The notes: a model not told the origin generated them from the sequence alone. A DNA stretch of 64,000 nt from Spongiibacter tropicus DSM 19543 (GCF_000420325.1 NZ_ATUS01000001.1:1802463-1866462), one strand, 5' to 3'. Positions 35,565 to 45,232 are shown, counted from the stretch's first letter. Program-made: numbers and translations.

Positions 35565-35891
35565 TTACAGTGCGCTGTCGATGAAATCGCAGAGTTGCGT
35601 TTTGGACAGGGCGCCGACCTTGGTCGCTTCGGCATTGCCGCCTTTGAAGATCATCAGCGTGGGAATGCCACGTACGCTGAACTTCGCCGGGGTTTCTGAG
35701 TTGGCGTCAACGTCGATCTTGCAGATCTTGATCTTGCCGGCGTAGTCGCCAGAGATCTCGTCGAGTACCGGGGCGATCATCTTACAGGGGCCACACCACT
35801 CCGCCCAGAAATCTACCAGTACCGGCAGCTCGGACTTCAGCACTTCTTCTTCGAAGCTGCTGTCAGTGACGTGAACGATGTTGTCGCTCAT
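35565..35891 (-). CDS. trxA: Thioredoxin 1
   Basis: 108 residues with the redox motif WCGPC in the normal thioredoxin context (VLVDFWAEWCGPCKMIAPVL) and the cis-Pro region GIPTLMIFKGG. It is a general cytosolic disulfide reductant. It is followed by its own terminator and then by rho and ubiD. Confidence 0.98.
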   Translation of the reverse strand: MSDNIVHVTDSSFEEEVLKSELPVLVDFWAEWCGPCKMIAPVLDEISGDYAGKIKICKIDVDANSETPAKFSVRGIPTLMIFKGGNAEATKVGALSKTQLCDFIDSAL

Positions 35892-36042
35892 CTTGGGTCT
35901 CCAAGTTGAAATCGTGAAAGTCGGAAAGCGCGATCATAGCACAGCTGACTCGCGGATGTGCAAGGCGTCCACATGGCCTGCGCTGGTCAGCATCGCCCCC
36001 GACCGCTATGCTAGCCGCCGAACTGTTATCTGCCGAATCGCC

Positions 36043-37314
36043 ATGCCGCGCCTTTTTTACAGCCTGCTCCTCTACTTACTTGTGCCGCTGATTCTGCTGC
36101 GCCTGCTTTATCGTGCCATGCGGGCGCCGGATTACCGACGCCGCGTTGCCGAGCGCTTTGGTTTTTTCAAACCACCGGCCGCCACCGGCGGCCTGTGGGT
36201 GCACGCGGTGTCGGTAGGCGAGAGCATTGCCGCTGCGCCGCTGATCCGCCACTTTCTGGAGACGCACCCCGAATTGCCGGTCGTGGTCAGCTGCATGACC
36301 CCCACCGGCTCCGAGCGCATTCGCGAGCTGTTTGGCGACCGCGTATTCCACGTTTATGCCCCCTACGATCTGCCCGATGCAGTGTCGCGCTTCCTGAACC
36401 GAATCCAGCCCCGCGCAGCCGTCATTATGGAAACCGAAATCTGGCCGAACATGGTCTGCCAGACCAGCGCCCGCGGCATTCCGGTGCTGCTGGCCAATGC
36501 GCGGCTGTCGGAGCGCTCAGCCCGCGGCTATCAGCGGCTCAGCGGCCTCAGTCGGCCAGTGATGCGGGCCATGCACCGCATCGTTGCCCAGGGACGGGCC
36601 GATGCGGAGCGCTTTGCCGCCTTGGGGGTTAGCCCGGACGCGCTGTGCGTATCCGGCAGTATCAAATTCGATGTCAGCATTCCTGACGCCCTGCGCCAAC
36701 AGGCCCTTGCATTGCGCGAGGCAATGGGCACGCGCCCCACTTGGATTGCCGCCAGCACCCACGACGGTGAAGACGGCATTCTGCTGGACGCGCATCGACA
36801 ACTCCTGACGCAGTTTCCCGACGTGCTGCTGATTCTTGTACCCCGCCACCCGGAACGCTTTGACGGCGTTGCCCGGCAAATTGAGCAGGCGGACTTGCGC
36901 TATACGCGACGCAGCCTTGAGGGAACCGCCGCCCGCGACAGCCAGGTACTGCTGGGCGACACCATGGGCGAGCTGTTGCTGTTGTTGGGCACCGCGGATA
37001 TCGCCTTTATTGGCGGCAGCCTGATTCCGCGAGGCGGCCACAACAGCCTTGAGGCGGCAGCCTGGGGGCTGCCCGTTCTGACGGGGCCCAGCGATTTCAA
37101 TTTCGCGGAAATCAGCCGTCTGCTGCAGGACGCCGGCGCACAGCGCATCGTCGACAGTGCACAGAGCCTGTTCGATGCTCTGCAACGCTTGTTTGCTGAC
37201 GCCGAACAGCGCCAGCAGCAGGGCCGTCATGCACTCAGCGTGGTCGATGGCAATCGGGGGGCATTGCAGACCCTGATCAACGAGGTCGAGGCAGCGCTGC
37301 AGCAGAAAAGCTGA
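36043..37314 (+). CDS. waaA: 3-deoxy-D-manno-octulosonic acid (Kdo) transferase
   Basis: 423 residues from ATG 36043. The N-terminal membrane anchor (residues 4-22), a GT30 N-lobe with LWVHAVSVGESIAAAPLI and SERSARGYQRL, and a C-lobe with FIGGSLIPRGGHNSLEAAAW are the family hallmarks. It attaches Kdo to lipid A precursor at the inner membrane. It is divergent from trxA and convergent with tolC across a shared terminator. Confidence 0.95.
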   Translation: MPRLFYSLLLYLLVPLILLRLLYRAMRAPDYRRRVAERFGFFKPPAATGGLWVHAVSVGESIAAAPLIRHFLETHPELPVVVSCMTPTGSERIRELFGDRVFHVYAPYDLPDAVSRFLNRIQPRAAVIMETEIWPNMVCQTSARGIPVLLANARLSERSARGYQRLSGLSRPVMRAMHRIVAQGRADAERFAALGVSPDALCVSGSIKFDVSIPDALRQQALALREAMGTRPTWIAASTHDGEDGILLDAHRQLLTQFPDVLLILVPRHPERFDGVARQIEQADLRYTRRSLEGTAARDSQVLLGDTMGELLLLLGTADIAFIGGSLIPRGGHNSLEAAAWGLPVLTGPSDFNFAEISRLLQDAGAQRIVDSAQSLFDALQRLFADAEQRQQQGRHALSVVDGNRGALQTLINEVEAALQQKS

Positions 37315-37345
37315 ACCGGACTAAGTACAAGATAAGAAAGGAAGA

Positions 37346-37380
37346 AAAAGAAAAGGGCACCGCAGTGCCCTTCAGGTTTT
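37346..37380. terminator. Bidirectional terminator between waaA and tolC
   Basis: GGGCAC (37355-37360), CGCA, GTGCCC (37365-37370). On the minus strand it is followed by CTTTTCTTTTTC, a strong T-run for tolC. On the plus strand the tail is TTCAGGTTTT, weaker. Confidence 0.8.
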
Positions 37381-38809
37381 AGCTCTGAGATTTCAGGCTG
37401 GCTGCCGGGGCATCTTTCAGCCATTTGTTCAGCTGATGGATATCTGCCGGGCTCAAGGTGCCAGCATTCTGCTTCAACTGCAGCATATCCAGCACGTAAT
37501 CGTAGCGCGCATTGCTGTAGTCACGAATGGCCGCGTACAGCGCACGCTGGGCATTCAGCACATCCACCACGTTGCGGGTACCCACTTCATAACCGGCTTC
37601 GGTCGCGTCCAGCGCGCTTCGCGCCGACACAATATTCAGCTTGCGGGCTTTCACGGTCTGCACATCGGTGCTCACCGCAATGTGCTGAGCGCGCGTCGCC
37701 GACACCACCTGACGCTGGGTCAGCTGGGCATTGTGGCGCGCCGCATTGTATTGCTCGTAGGCCTGACGGCGCCCGGCGCTGATACCACCCCCGGCAAACA
37801 GCGGGACTTCGAGGGTAATGCGCAAGGCTTCGGTTTCGAAGGAGCTATCCGGCGGAACGGCAAAGGTGCTGGCAGGATTGAATGTACGACTGCCGTCCAT
37901 GTCCTCTTTGGAATAGCTGAAGCTACCGCTGATGGTTGGCAGGTGCTCCATTTTCTTCGCACGGGCCGTTTGGTAGGCCGAATCCGAGGACGCCTGCGTA
38001 ACTTTGAGCTGGTAGTTATTCTTCAGCGCGAAATCCACCCAGGAAGCACGATCAGCGGGTACTGGCGGCTCGATGGGGAAATCTTCGCTGAGCGGCCACA
38101 GCTTGCCGTGCTCGGCACCCGTCAGCGTAGTTAGGTTCTCGCGCGCAATCGCCAGTGACCCCTCGAAGCCCAGACGCTGGGCCACGGCGCTGTCGTAAAC
38201 GGCACGCGACTCGTGGACATCGGTAATGGCAATCAGGCCGACATCAAAGCGCTGCTGGGTTTGCTCCAGTTGGCGCTTGGCGGCACGCTCTTCGGCCATC
38301 GAGGCATCGAGGTTTTCCCGCGCCTTCAACACTTCGAAGTAGGCCTCGGCAACACGCACAATCAGCGCCTGCTGATCGAAAGCCAGTTGGGCTTCGGCCC
38401 GCTCAGTGACCTTTTTACCGGCCTTGAAGCTGAACCAGGCAGGCAGATCAAAAATGGCCTGATTCAGACTGACTGAGTAGTGCTCGGTTTCCGAGTCAGT
38501 GGTAGAGGCTTGGTCGATAATCGTGACGTTCGAACCACCAAATGGTCCAGAAGTGATGTTAGTGCTCTTCGACTCAGCGTCCGTTTCCGAATCCTGATAG
38601 TAGGCCTGGCCCACCACCTGCGGCAGCAGCGCAGAGCGGCTCAGCTTTTCCGTTTCCAGATCGGCGCGATAAGTGGCTTCCGCCGCTTTTAACTGGGGAT
38701 CGTTTTTTAAAGCAAGTTCGTAGACGTCGAGCAAGGTGTCCGCACTGGTGGCGGAAGCACCCGTAGCAAGCGCCAGTGCAACACTAAGTAAGTGACGTTT
38801 GGCAATCAT
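37379..38809 (-). CDS. tolC: TolC-family outer-membrane efflux channel
   Basis: 476 residues. Signal peptide (MIAKRHLLSVALALATGASA), then the two outer-membrane efflux repeats with long helical stretches (ARENLDASMAEERAAKRQLE, then SRAVYDSAVAQRLG) and a second-repeat NVVDVLNAQRALYAAIRDYS. It forms the trimeric exit duct for RND, ABC and type I secretion pumps. It is divergent from the yqiB-cpdA-yqiA-parE run, the same arrangement as in E. coli, which supports orthology. Confidence 0.95.
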   Translation of the reverse strand: MIAKRHLLSVALALATGASATSADTLLDVYELALKNDPQLKAAEATYRADLETEKLSRSALLPQVVGQAYYQDSETDAESKSTNITSGPFGGSNVTIIDQASTTDSETEHYSVSLNQAIFDLPAWFSFKAGKKVTERAEAQLAFDQQALIVRVAEAYFEVLKARENLDASMAEERAAKRQLEQTQQRFDVGLIAITDVHESRAVYDSAVAQRLGFEGSLAIARENLTTLTGAEHGKLWPLSEDFPIEPPVPADRASWVDFALKNNYQLKVTQASSDSAYQTARAKKMEHLPTISGSFSYSKEDMDGSRTFNPASTFAVPPDSSFETEALRITLEVPLFAGGGISAGRRQAYEQYNAARHNAQLTQRQVVSATRAQHIAVSTDVQTVKARKLNIVSARSALDATEAGYEVGTRNVVDVLNAQRALYAAIRDYSNARYDYVLDMLQLKQNAGTLSPADIHQLNKWLKDAPAASLKSQS

Positions 38810-38938
38810 AAAGGTAACCTGTTCTGCTAACGGAGGAGCTGCGTCAGCCGCTCAGTGTATCAGAATCACTCTTCTCAAGAATGATTATTAACGAATGTTA
38901 TTAAAATCTACCGTGCAAATTTCAATGCGGCGGGACAC

Positions 38939-39397
38939 GTGAAGACATCGCGCTATCAAATCAATCTCAACGCCCATCTCGCCGACTGTGAGATGAATTA
39001 CCTGCGCTTGAGCAAACTGCTTCCCGAGCCGCTGGCGGCGGGTCAGACGCTGACGATCGGCCTGGGCGCTCACGCCCTGAATATCGATGTTCGCGAATGC
39101 GCCCCCTACACCACGTTTTTAGAAATGCGCCTCGCACAGGCCAGCCAGCAACCCTGGTCATCGATCTGCCTGAAGGTACGCATGTATCACGACGCAGCAA
39201 TGGCCGAAGTCTCGGGGGCAGAAGGCGTACACAGTCTGCGCCAGCGCTACGACTACCCCAACAGCAAGATGTTTCAGCAGGATGAAAAGGCGCAGCTCAA
39301 CCGATTCCTCGGCGAGTGGCTCAGCCTGTGCCTGCGCCACGGCCATCACAGCAACATCGCGGTAGCCGATATTCTGGGCGAAACGGACAAGCCCTGA
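38939..39397 (+). CDS. yqiB: DUF1249 family protein (YqiB-like)
   Basis: 152 residues, GTG start. The DUF1249 pattern is visible: YQINLNAHLADCEMNYLRL, ECAPYTTFLEM, KVRMYHDAAMAEV and a C-terminal NRFLGEWLSLCLRHGH. The function is unknown. It sits between tolC and cpdA as in E. coli, but nudF, which precedes yqiB there, is absent. Confidence 0.9.
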   Translation: MKTSRYQINLNAHLADCEMNYLRLSKLLPEPLAAGQTLTIGLGAHALNIDVRECAPYTTFLEMRLAQASQQPWSSICLKVRMYHDAAMAEVSGAEGVHSLRQRYDYPNSKMFQQDEKAQLNRFLGEWLSLCLRHGHHSNIAVADILGETDKP

Positions 39398-39536
39398 GCC
39401 CGCCGGAGGCAGCCGCAAGGGGACCATGTTCGCAAATTTTCTGTCCGCAGCAGTGAGCATTAGAAACCGTCGCCGGGTCACTGGATTTGTCTGAAGGCAT
39501 CCCGTATAACAGCTCAGATACGTCACGAGGCCGGCC

Positions 39537-40346
39537 GTGAAGCACACTCAATCAGATTCAGACAACGCTACTGACCTCTGCGTCGTGCAGGTCAGCGATT
39601 GCCATCTCGGCCGGGAGCCGGGAGAGCGCCTGCTGGGCATGGATACCGACCATAGCCTTGATGAAGTGCTGAAACTGGTGCGCCGCAACCACAGCCACAT
39701 CGACCTGCTGGTCATGTCCGGCGACCTGTCTGCCGACGGCGACGCCAGTGCCTATCAGCGCCTGCTGCCCAAACTGGAAGGACTGGCCGCACAAACGGTC
39801 TGGCTACCGGGCAATCACGATGACGTCCCTACGATGCAGCGCTGCGTCGGCACAGCGCGAATGCCCTCGCAAATCACGCTGGGCGACTGGCAGTTTCGCT
39901 TCCTCAATTCGGCGGTGCCCGATGAAGTGGGCGGCCACCTCGCTGACAGCGAGCTGAATGCCGTGAAATCGCTCAACAGCGACCAGCCTGCAATGATTTT
40001 TTTGCACCACCATCTGCGCCCGCTCGGCGCCGCGTGGCTCGATGAACAGCGCGTTGATAACGCCGATGACCTGTTTGCACTTCTCGATGAACAGCCCAGC
40101 GTCGCCGCTGTCGTCTCCGGCCATGTTCATCAGCAATCCGACACACGCCATGGCAATCAGCGCTTGCTGACCACGCCCTCCACCTGTATACAATTCGCGC
40201 CGGGCAGCCACGATTTTGCCCTGGACGACCTCAACCCCGGCTACCGCTGGTTTACCCTCAGCGCCAATGGCGACTGGCAAACCGGCGTCGAGCGGGTGAG
40301 CGGTGTGACGTTTACAGTAGACAGGACAGCAAACGGCTACGCATGA
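39537..40346 (+). CDS. cpdA: 3',5'-cyclic AMP phosphodiesterase
   Basis: 269 residues, GTG start. It is a calcineurin-like metallophosphoesterase with all metal motifs: DCHLG (D-x-H), GDLSADG, GNHDD, LHHHLRP and SGHVHQQ. It degrades cAMP to AMP, opposing CyaA, which is encoded at 13.1 kb in this window. Its stop overlaps the yqiA start by 4 bases. Confidence 0.95.
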   Translation: MKHTQSDSDNATDLCVVQVSDCHLGREPGERLLGMDTDHSLDEVLKLVRRNHSHIDLLVMSGDLSADGDASAYQRLLPKLEGLAAQTVWLPGNHDDVPTMQRCVGTARMPSQITLGDWQFRFLNSAVPDEVGGHLADSELNAVKSLNSDQPAMIFLHHHLRPLGAAWLDEQRVDNADDLFALLDEQPSVAAVVSGHVHQQSDTRHGNQRLLTTPSTCIQFAPGSHDFALDDLNPGYRWFTLSANGDWQTGVERVSGVTFTVDRTANGYA

Positions 40347-40930
40347 GCGCGACAGTAATTTATATCCACGGTTTTCTTTCTTCTCCTCAATCCCACAAAG
40401 CGCAACTGGCCGCTGACTACTTCAAACGCCACCATCCCGACATTCGCTTTCTGGTGCCGGACATGCCCAATCATCCGGCGGGCGCCTTTGCCCGGCTCGA
40501 TCAACTGGTGAAAGACGAACTCGCCCGTCAACCCGACAAACTGGTGCTTATGGGCAGCTCACTGGGCGGCTTTTTCTCCACCGTGCTGGCCGAGCGCTAC
40601 GATTTGAAAGCCGTCGTGGTGAACCCCGCCGTACGTCCCCACGAGCGCGGCGAGCAGTTTCTGGGCGATTACCACAACCCCTATACCCAAGAGCCATTTT
40701 CAGTCACCCAGAACGATATTGACTGTCTGGCCGAGCTGGCCCCTGCGCAGATCACGCCGCAGCGCTACTGGCTGATGGTGCAGGAGGGTGACGAAACGCT
40801 GGATTATCGTCTGGCGGTGGACGCCTACGCGGGCAGCAAGCAACTGATTGAGCCCGGCGGCGACCACAGCTTTGTAGGCTTTGAGCGGCATTTGCCCGCA
40901 ATAGTGGAATTTCTCGGCGTAGCTGGTTAA
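40343..40930 (+). CDS. yqiA: YqiA-type alpha/beta-hydrolase esterase
   Basis: 195 residues. Oxyanion-hole motif IYIHGFLSSPQSHKA, nucleophile elbow GSSLGGFF (Ser), and catalytic His near the C-terminus in GGDHSFVGFE. It is an esterase of unknown physiological substrate, conserved next to cpdA and parE. Confidence 0.93.
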   Translation: MSATVIYIHGFLSSPQSHKAQLAADYFKRHHPDIRFLVPDMPNHPAGAFARLDQLVKDELARQPDKLVLMGSSLGGFFSTVLAERYDLKAVVVNPAVRPHERGEQFLGDYHNPYTQEPFSVTQNDIDCLAELAPAQITPQRYWLMVQEGDETLDYRLAVDAYAGSKQLIEPGGDHSFVGFERHLPAIVEFLGVAG

Positions 40931-40993
40931 CAATAGCCGCCATTCTGTTTCATTCAGCGTGCGGCCACCGGCCGCCACTGCACTTGGTAGACC

Positions 40994-42883
40994 ATGTCTC
41001 AATACACCTCACAATCTATTGAAGTTCTTACCGGTCTGGAGCCGGTGCGCAAGCGCCCCGGCATGTACACCGATACCACCAGGCCCAACCACTTGGCCCA
41101 GGAAATCATCGACAACAGCGTCGATGAGGCCCTCGCCGGACACGCCAGCCAGATCGTTGTCACCCTGCACAACGACGGCTCGCTGAGCTGCAGCGACGAC
41201 GGTCGCGGTATGCCCGTGGACATCCACCCCGAAATGGGCCTGCCGGGCGTCGAGGTAATTCTCTCCACGCTGCACGCGGGGGGTAAATTCTCCAACGACA
41301 ACTACCAGTTCTCCGGCGGTTTGCACGGCGTGGGGGTATCGGTGGTGAACGCCCTGTCCACCCTGCTGGAAGTGACCATCAAGCGCGACGGGCAGGTGCA
41401 CCAGATGCGCTTTGCCAACGGCGAAAAGGCCTCAGATCTCGAAGTCATCGACAGCTGCGGCAAGCGCAATACCGGCACGCTGCTGCGCTTCTGGCCCGAT
41501 CCGCAATACTTCGACAGCGCCAAGTTTTCAGTGCGCCGCCTCAAGCATGTGCTGCGTGCCAAAGCGGTACTGTGCCCCGGCCTGCATGTGCGCTTTATTG
41601 ACGAAACCGGTGAGGAAAGCGAAGAGTGGCACTACGAAGACGGCCTGCCCGACTATCTGGCCAGTCACACCCGCGACTATGAAACCCTGCCCGCGCAGCC
41701 CTTTGTGGGCCATTTCAGCGGCAATACCGAGGGCGTGGACTGGGCCGTGCAGTGGCTGCCGGAAGGCGGCGAGCCACTGACCGAATCCTACGTCAACCTG
41801 ATTCCCACCGCTCAGGGCGGCACCCACGTTAACGGGCTGCGCAGCGGCCTGCTGGACGCCATGCGCGAGTTCTGTGAATTCCGCAATCTGCTGCCCCGTG
41901 GCGTCAAACTCAGCCCAGATGACATTTGGGACCGCTGCAGCTACGTGCTGTCGTCAAAACTGGCCGACCCGCAGTTCTCCGGCCAGACCAAGGAACGCCT
42001 CAGCTCCCGCGAAGCGTCCGCCTTTGTCTCCGGCGTAGCGAAAGACGCCTTCAGCCTTTGGCTGAACCAGCATACCGAAGAAGCTGAAAAGCTGGCCGAG
42101 CTGTGCATCAGCAACGCCCAGAGCCGCCTGCGCAAAGCCAAAAAAGTAGTCCGCAAGAAGGTGTCTGCCGGCCCCGCATTGCCCGGCAAGCTGGCCGACT
42201 GTTCCGGCGTGGAAAGCGAGCGCTCAGAGCTGTTTCTGGTGGAAGGGGATTCGGCGGGCGGCTCGGCCAAGCAGGCACGGGACCGTCAGTATCAAGCCAT
42301 TCTTCCCCTGCGCGGTAAAATCCTGAACACCTGGGAAGTCGACTCCCAGCAGATTCTCGCCTCGCAGGAAGTCCACGATATCTCCGTGGCACTGGGCGTC
42401 GACCCCGACTCCAGCGACCTGAGCGGCCTGCGCTACGGCAAAATCTGCATCCTCGCCGACGCCGACTCCGACGGTGCCCACATCGCCACACTGCTGTGCG
42501 CGCTGTTTTTGCGGCACTTCCGCCCGCTGGTAGAGCAGGGCCACGTGTTTATCGCCATGCCCCCGCTGTACCGTGTCGATGTGGGCAAAGAGGTGTTCTA
42601 CGCACTGGATAACGACGAAAAGCAGGGCATCGTCGACCGGATTGAAGCCGAAAAAATCCGCGGCAAAGTCTCGGTTACCCGCTTCAAAGGCTTGGGCGAG
42701 ATGAACCCGCTGCAACTGCGCGAGACAGTTATGGACCCGGACACCCGCCGGCTGGTGCGTCTGGGCATCGAGCCCGACGACGATACCGACAGCCTGATGG
42801 ACATGCTGCTGGGTAAAAAGCGCGCCGCCGACCGCAAAGAGTGGCTGGAACGCAACGGCGATGAAGCCGAAGTACTGATGTAA
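40994..42883 (+). CDS. parE: DNA topoisomerase IV subunit B
   Basis: 629 residues, against 630 in E. coli. GHKL ATPase domain (EIIDNSVDEALAGHASQ, GGLHGVGVSVVNALS), transducer domain, and TOPRIM with FLVEGDSAGGSAKQARDRQ and DADSDGAHIATLLCALF. It decatenates chromosomes together with ParC. parC does not follow here: the next gene is an unrelated membrane methyltransferase-like gene, so parC must be elsewhere. Confidence 0.97.
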   Translation: MSQYTSQSIEVLTGLEPVRKRPGMYTDTTRPNHLAQEIIDNSVDEALAGHASQIVVTLHNDGSLSCSDDGRGMPVDIHPEMGLPGVEVILSTLHAGGKFSNDNYQFSGGLHGVGVSVVNALSTLLEVTIKRDGQVHQMRFANGEKASDLEVIDSCGKRNTGTLLRFWPDPQYFDSAKFSVRRLKHVLRAKAVLCPGLHVRFIDETGEESEEWHYEDGLPDYLASHTRDYETLPAQPFVGHFSGNTEGVDWAVQWLPEGGEPLTESYVNLIPTAQGGTHVNGLRSGLLDAMREFCEFRNLLPRGVKLSPDDIWDRCSYVLSSKLADPQFSGQTKERLSSREASAFVSGVAKDAFSLWLNQHTEEAEKLAELCISNAQSRLRKAKKVVRKKVSAGPALPGKLADCSGVESERSELFLVEGDSAGGSAKQARDRQYQAILPLRGKILNTWEVDSQQILASQEVHDISVALGVDPDSSDLSGLRYGKICILADADSDGAHIATLLCALFLRHFRPLVEQGHVFIAMPPLYRVDVGKEVFYALDNDEKQGIVDRIEAEKIRGKVSVTRFKGLGEMNPLQLRETVMDPDTRRLVRLGIEPDDDTDSLMDMLLGKKRAADRKEWLERNGDEAEVLM

Positions 42884-42988
42884 GGCCTGTCACCAATAGA
42901 CAGTAAAAGCGTCGCCTAAAAGCATTTCTAAAATTGCGCCACCGACTACTATCGTTTGGCACAGTAACAATAAAAAAAGGAATGCTTC

Positions 42989-43774
42989 ATGGAACAACGC
43001 GAGCCGATCCCCGGCTGGGCGCGGTTTTTTCTCGCCTTTGCCGATCTCACCATCTGGAAAGCCCCCGGCGCGCCGCGCATTCGCGTGGCCTGGGCGGTGG
43101 ATCTCCACAAGATCATCACCCTGTTTATCATTTACGGGATGATGCAGTACTACAACAACTTCAGCACCGCGACCTGGGTCTACCTCGGCCTGCACGGCAT
43201 TTACGGCTACTGCTGGCTGATCAAAGATTTTGGTTTCCGCGACCATCAGCTCAACCAGAAACTCAGCCTGCTGGGCGCGATCAATCTCTATGTTTTCCTG
43301 ATCGGCTGGTACTGGCTCACGCCGTGGCTGATGATCTCCCGCTTTATCGAACCCAGCGGCCCCATGCTGTTTGCCGCCATCGCCGTCCACACACTCGGCG
43401 TGGTGCTGATGGTTGCCGCCGATGGTCAGCGTCACTGGGTGCTCAAGTATCGCCAGCAGTCCGGGCTGATTACTGACGGCGTCTATCGCTACACCCGCAA
43501 CCCCAATTATCTGGGCGAGCTGATGCTCTACGCCGCCTACCCGCTGCTGGCCCAGCACTGGATCGCCTGGGTGATTTACGGCTACATGGCGGTGTACTTC
43601 CTGGCGCGGATGAAAAACAAAGACCACGCCATCTCACGCCATCCCGGCTGGCAGGACTACAAATGCCAGACCGGCCTGCTGATTCCCTGGCGCCTGCTGA
43701 CGGGCGGCGCATTGGCTGACCGTCTCAAAGAGCACAATCAGGGCAGCGGGGAGGCCAGCGCCAATGCAAAATGA
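42989..43774 (+). CDS. Integral membrane protein of the isoprenylcysteine methyltransferase / steroid 5-alpha-reductase-like superfamily
   Basis: 261 residues, about five to six membrane segments. The C-terminal motif RYTRNPNYLGELMLY and the downstream DHAISRHPGWQDYK block are the shared signature of ICMT-like methyltransferases and 5-alpha-reductase-like proteins. It is preceded by AAAAAAAGGA. The gene overlaps the next by 11 bases. The substrate, whether lipid or steroid, is not known. Confidence 0.82.
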   Translation: MEQREPIPGWARFFLAFADLTIWKAPGAPRIRVAWAVDLHKIITLFIIYGMMQYYNNFSTATWVYLGLHGIYGYCWLIKDFGFRDHQLNQKLSLLGAINLYVFLIGWYWLTPWLMISRFIEPSGPMLFAAIAVHTLGVVLMVAADGQRHWVLKYRQQSGLITDGVYRYTRNPNYLGELMLYAAYPLLAQHWIAWVIYGYMAVYFLARMKNKDHAISRHPGWQDYKCQTGLLIPWRLLTGGALADRLKEHNQGSGEASANAK

Positions 43775-44174
43775 GCAAAACTGGAAGCGCTTCTACCGCT
43801 TCGCCGCCATCTTCAACTTTGCCGCGGCGGCCATGCTGTTGTTTGCCACCGAGCAGTTCTTCGCCATCCTGCAAATGCAGAGCATCTACACTCCCGAACT
43901 GCTGCCTTGGGCGCATCAGTTCGGGGCGCTGGTGCTGGTATTCGGATTGGGGTACTGGCGCATCGGCAGCAGCCCTCGCGACCACAAAGACATCATCTGG
44001 ATGGGCTGCGTCGGCAAAACCTTGGTATTCATCACCGCCTGGGTCGACACCCTCAGCTTTGGCGCGCTGATGCCCTTTGCCATCTTTGTGTTTGCCGACC
44101 TCGCCTTTGCGGCGGTCTACGCCGTTTACCTGCTCAACAACGCCAAACACGACGCGCAGCAGCTACTGCGCTGA
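43764..44174 (+). CDS. Four-helix membrane protein of unknown function
   Basis: 136 residues with four hydrophobic helices (around residues 10-30, 48-64, 78-100 and 102-122). No family was recognised. It overlaps the preceding membrane enzyme gene by 11 bases and is followed by a strong terminator, so the two form a two-gene operon and are probably functionally linked. Confidence 0.8.
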   Translation: MQNEQNWKRFYRFAAIFNFAAAAMLLFATEQFFAILQMQSIYTPELLPWAHQFGALVLVFGLGYWRIGSSPRDHKDIIWMGCVGKTLVFITAWVDTLSFGALMPFAIFVFADLAFAAVYAVYLLNNAKHDAQQLLR

Positions 44175-44197
44175 CCACCCGGTAATGCCCACCTCTT

Positions 44198-44230
44198 GTG
44201 AAAGGCCGAGCTATGGCCTTTCACTTTTTT
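44198..44230 (+). terminator. Intrinsic terminator
   Basis: A perfect 10-bp stem, GTGAAAGGCC (44198-44207) with GGCCTTTCAC (44215-44224), 7-base loop, and then six Ts (44225-44230). It ends the operon of the two membrane proteins just before the convergent LuxR-type gene. Confidence 0.9.
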
Positions 44231-44244
44231 ATCACCGAGAAACC

Positions 44245-45174
44245 TCAAGTATTATCTTTCAGCCAGAGTGCGAGCGCACCCTTCGACGATACCTCCAGCT
44301 TCTGGTATACCCGTGCCAAATGCGTTCTAACCGTTGTCGGCGACACTCCGAGACTGGCAGCAACTTCTTTATGGCTACTGCCACTGGCATAAAGCCAAGC
44401 CACTTCTTCCTCTCGAGCACTTAGAGATACTCCTGTGCACACTGCAGCCCTGACGAGCAGGCGCCCATTCAGACGCTCGGCATGTAGTGATAACCCACAT
44501 CCTCGGTAGCGCTTTCCCGACCACAGCAAACGGTTTACCGACTCCGGTAAACGAAACCGCGCGGCAGTACCTAACGTATTGACCAGCAGTTCTGTGAAAC
44601 TCGGCAGCGCCGCGTGTATATAGCCACGATGATCCAGCAAAGCAGCTGGCGCCTGCTTAGAGCGAAGGAAATGCATGTCGTTATGCCGCGCCGCTAAAAA
44701 CAAATGCTTGGTCAGCATACTTTTCCGACGAAGGTCGCAACGCTCAAACTGTGATAGGGCACTATCACGCGCCAGCGTCACAAATACGTGCAGCCCGGTG
44801 CTCTTATCCACCTCCATGGTCGAAACCATTTGCTGCGCACAATATAGCCCCCAGTGCTCTCGGTAGGCTCTGCTCTTTCGGAAGTCCGGCAACTGTTCAA
44901 TGGACCATGTTTTCCCTGTGTTACCAATAACCAGATTCGCGAAGGGGTCCTCTTTTTTCACCGCCTCCCAGGTATCGAACAGATGATCCGACTGGTCAAG
45001 GATAAGGGCCTGACTCAGATCACGGCGCAGGCCATCACCTGAACCCCAGATTGCAAAGTCAAAGTCGATCTGGCGGCGAACTTCCGTCAGCGCCCAGCGG
45101 CTGAACTCAACAGGGGAAAGGTGCATGCTGGCGTCATGCATTGCCAAAATAAAGTCATCCATGTCCAACTGCAT
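44245..45174 (-). CDS. LuxR-type transcriptional regulator
   Basis: 309 residues. The C-terminal GerE/LuxR helix-turn-helix is intact (VSLSAREEEVAWLYASGSSH, then KEVAASLGVSPTTVRTHLAR). The first 220 residues form an unrecognised sensor-like domain without membrane helices, beginning DDFILAMHDASMHLSPVEFS. No luxI-type gene was seen. It is divergent from the Gly-rich lipoprotein, with a 196-base gap holding CACCAC-N10-GTGGTG (45211-45232), a possible binding site. Confidence 0.85.
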   Translation of the reverse strand: MQLDMDDFILAMHDASMHLSPVEFSRWALTEVRRQIDFDFAIWGSGDGLRRDLSQALILDQSDHLFDTWEAVKKEDPFANLVIGNTGKTWSIEQLPDFRKSRAYREHWGLYCAQQMVSTMEVDKSTGLHVFVTLARDSALSQFERCDLRRKSMLTKHLFLAARHNDMHFLRSKQAPAALLDHRGYIHAALPSFTELLVNTLGTAARFRLPESVNRLLWSGKRYRGCGLSLHAERLNGRLLVRAAVCTGVSLSAREEEVAWLYASGSSHKEVAASLGVSPTTVRTHLARVYQKLEVSSKGALALWLKDNT

Positions 45175-45210
45175 TTCTAGAAAATCCTTTTAATACATAA
45201 TTTTATCTCA

Positions 45211-45232
45211 CACCACCCTCAAGTCTGTGGTG
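45211..45232. promoter_or_regulatory. Inverted repeat in the LuxR/lipoprotein divergent region
   Basis: CACCAC (45211-45216) and GTGGTG (45227-45232) with a 10-base spacer, 37 bases from the LuxR-type start and about 140 from the lipoprotein start. It is a candidate operator by position only. Confidence 0.25.

Noticed and set aside
38810-38938. Fur-box-like AATGATTATTAACGAATG between tolC and yqiB
   Set aside because: Only partial match to the 19-bp consensus and neither gene is a typical iron gene.
44245-45174. LuxR-type regulator as an acyl-homoserine-lactone quorum-sensing receptor
   Set aside because: The N-terminal domain does not show the autoinducer-binding Trp/Tyr/Asp pattern convincingly and there is no luxI nearby.
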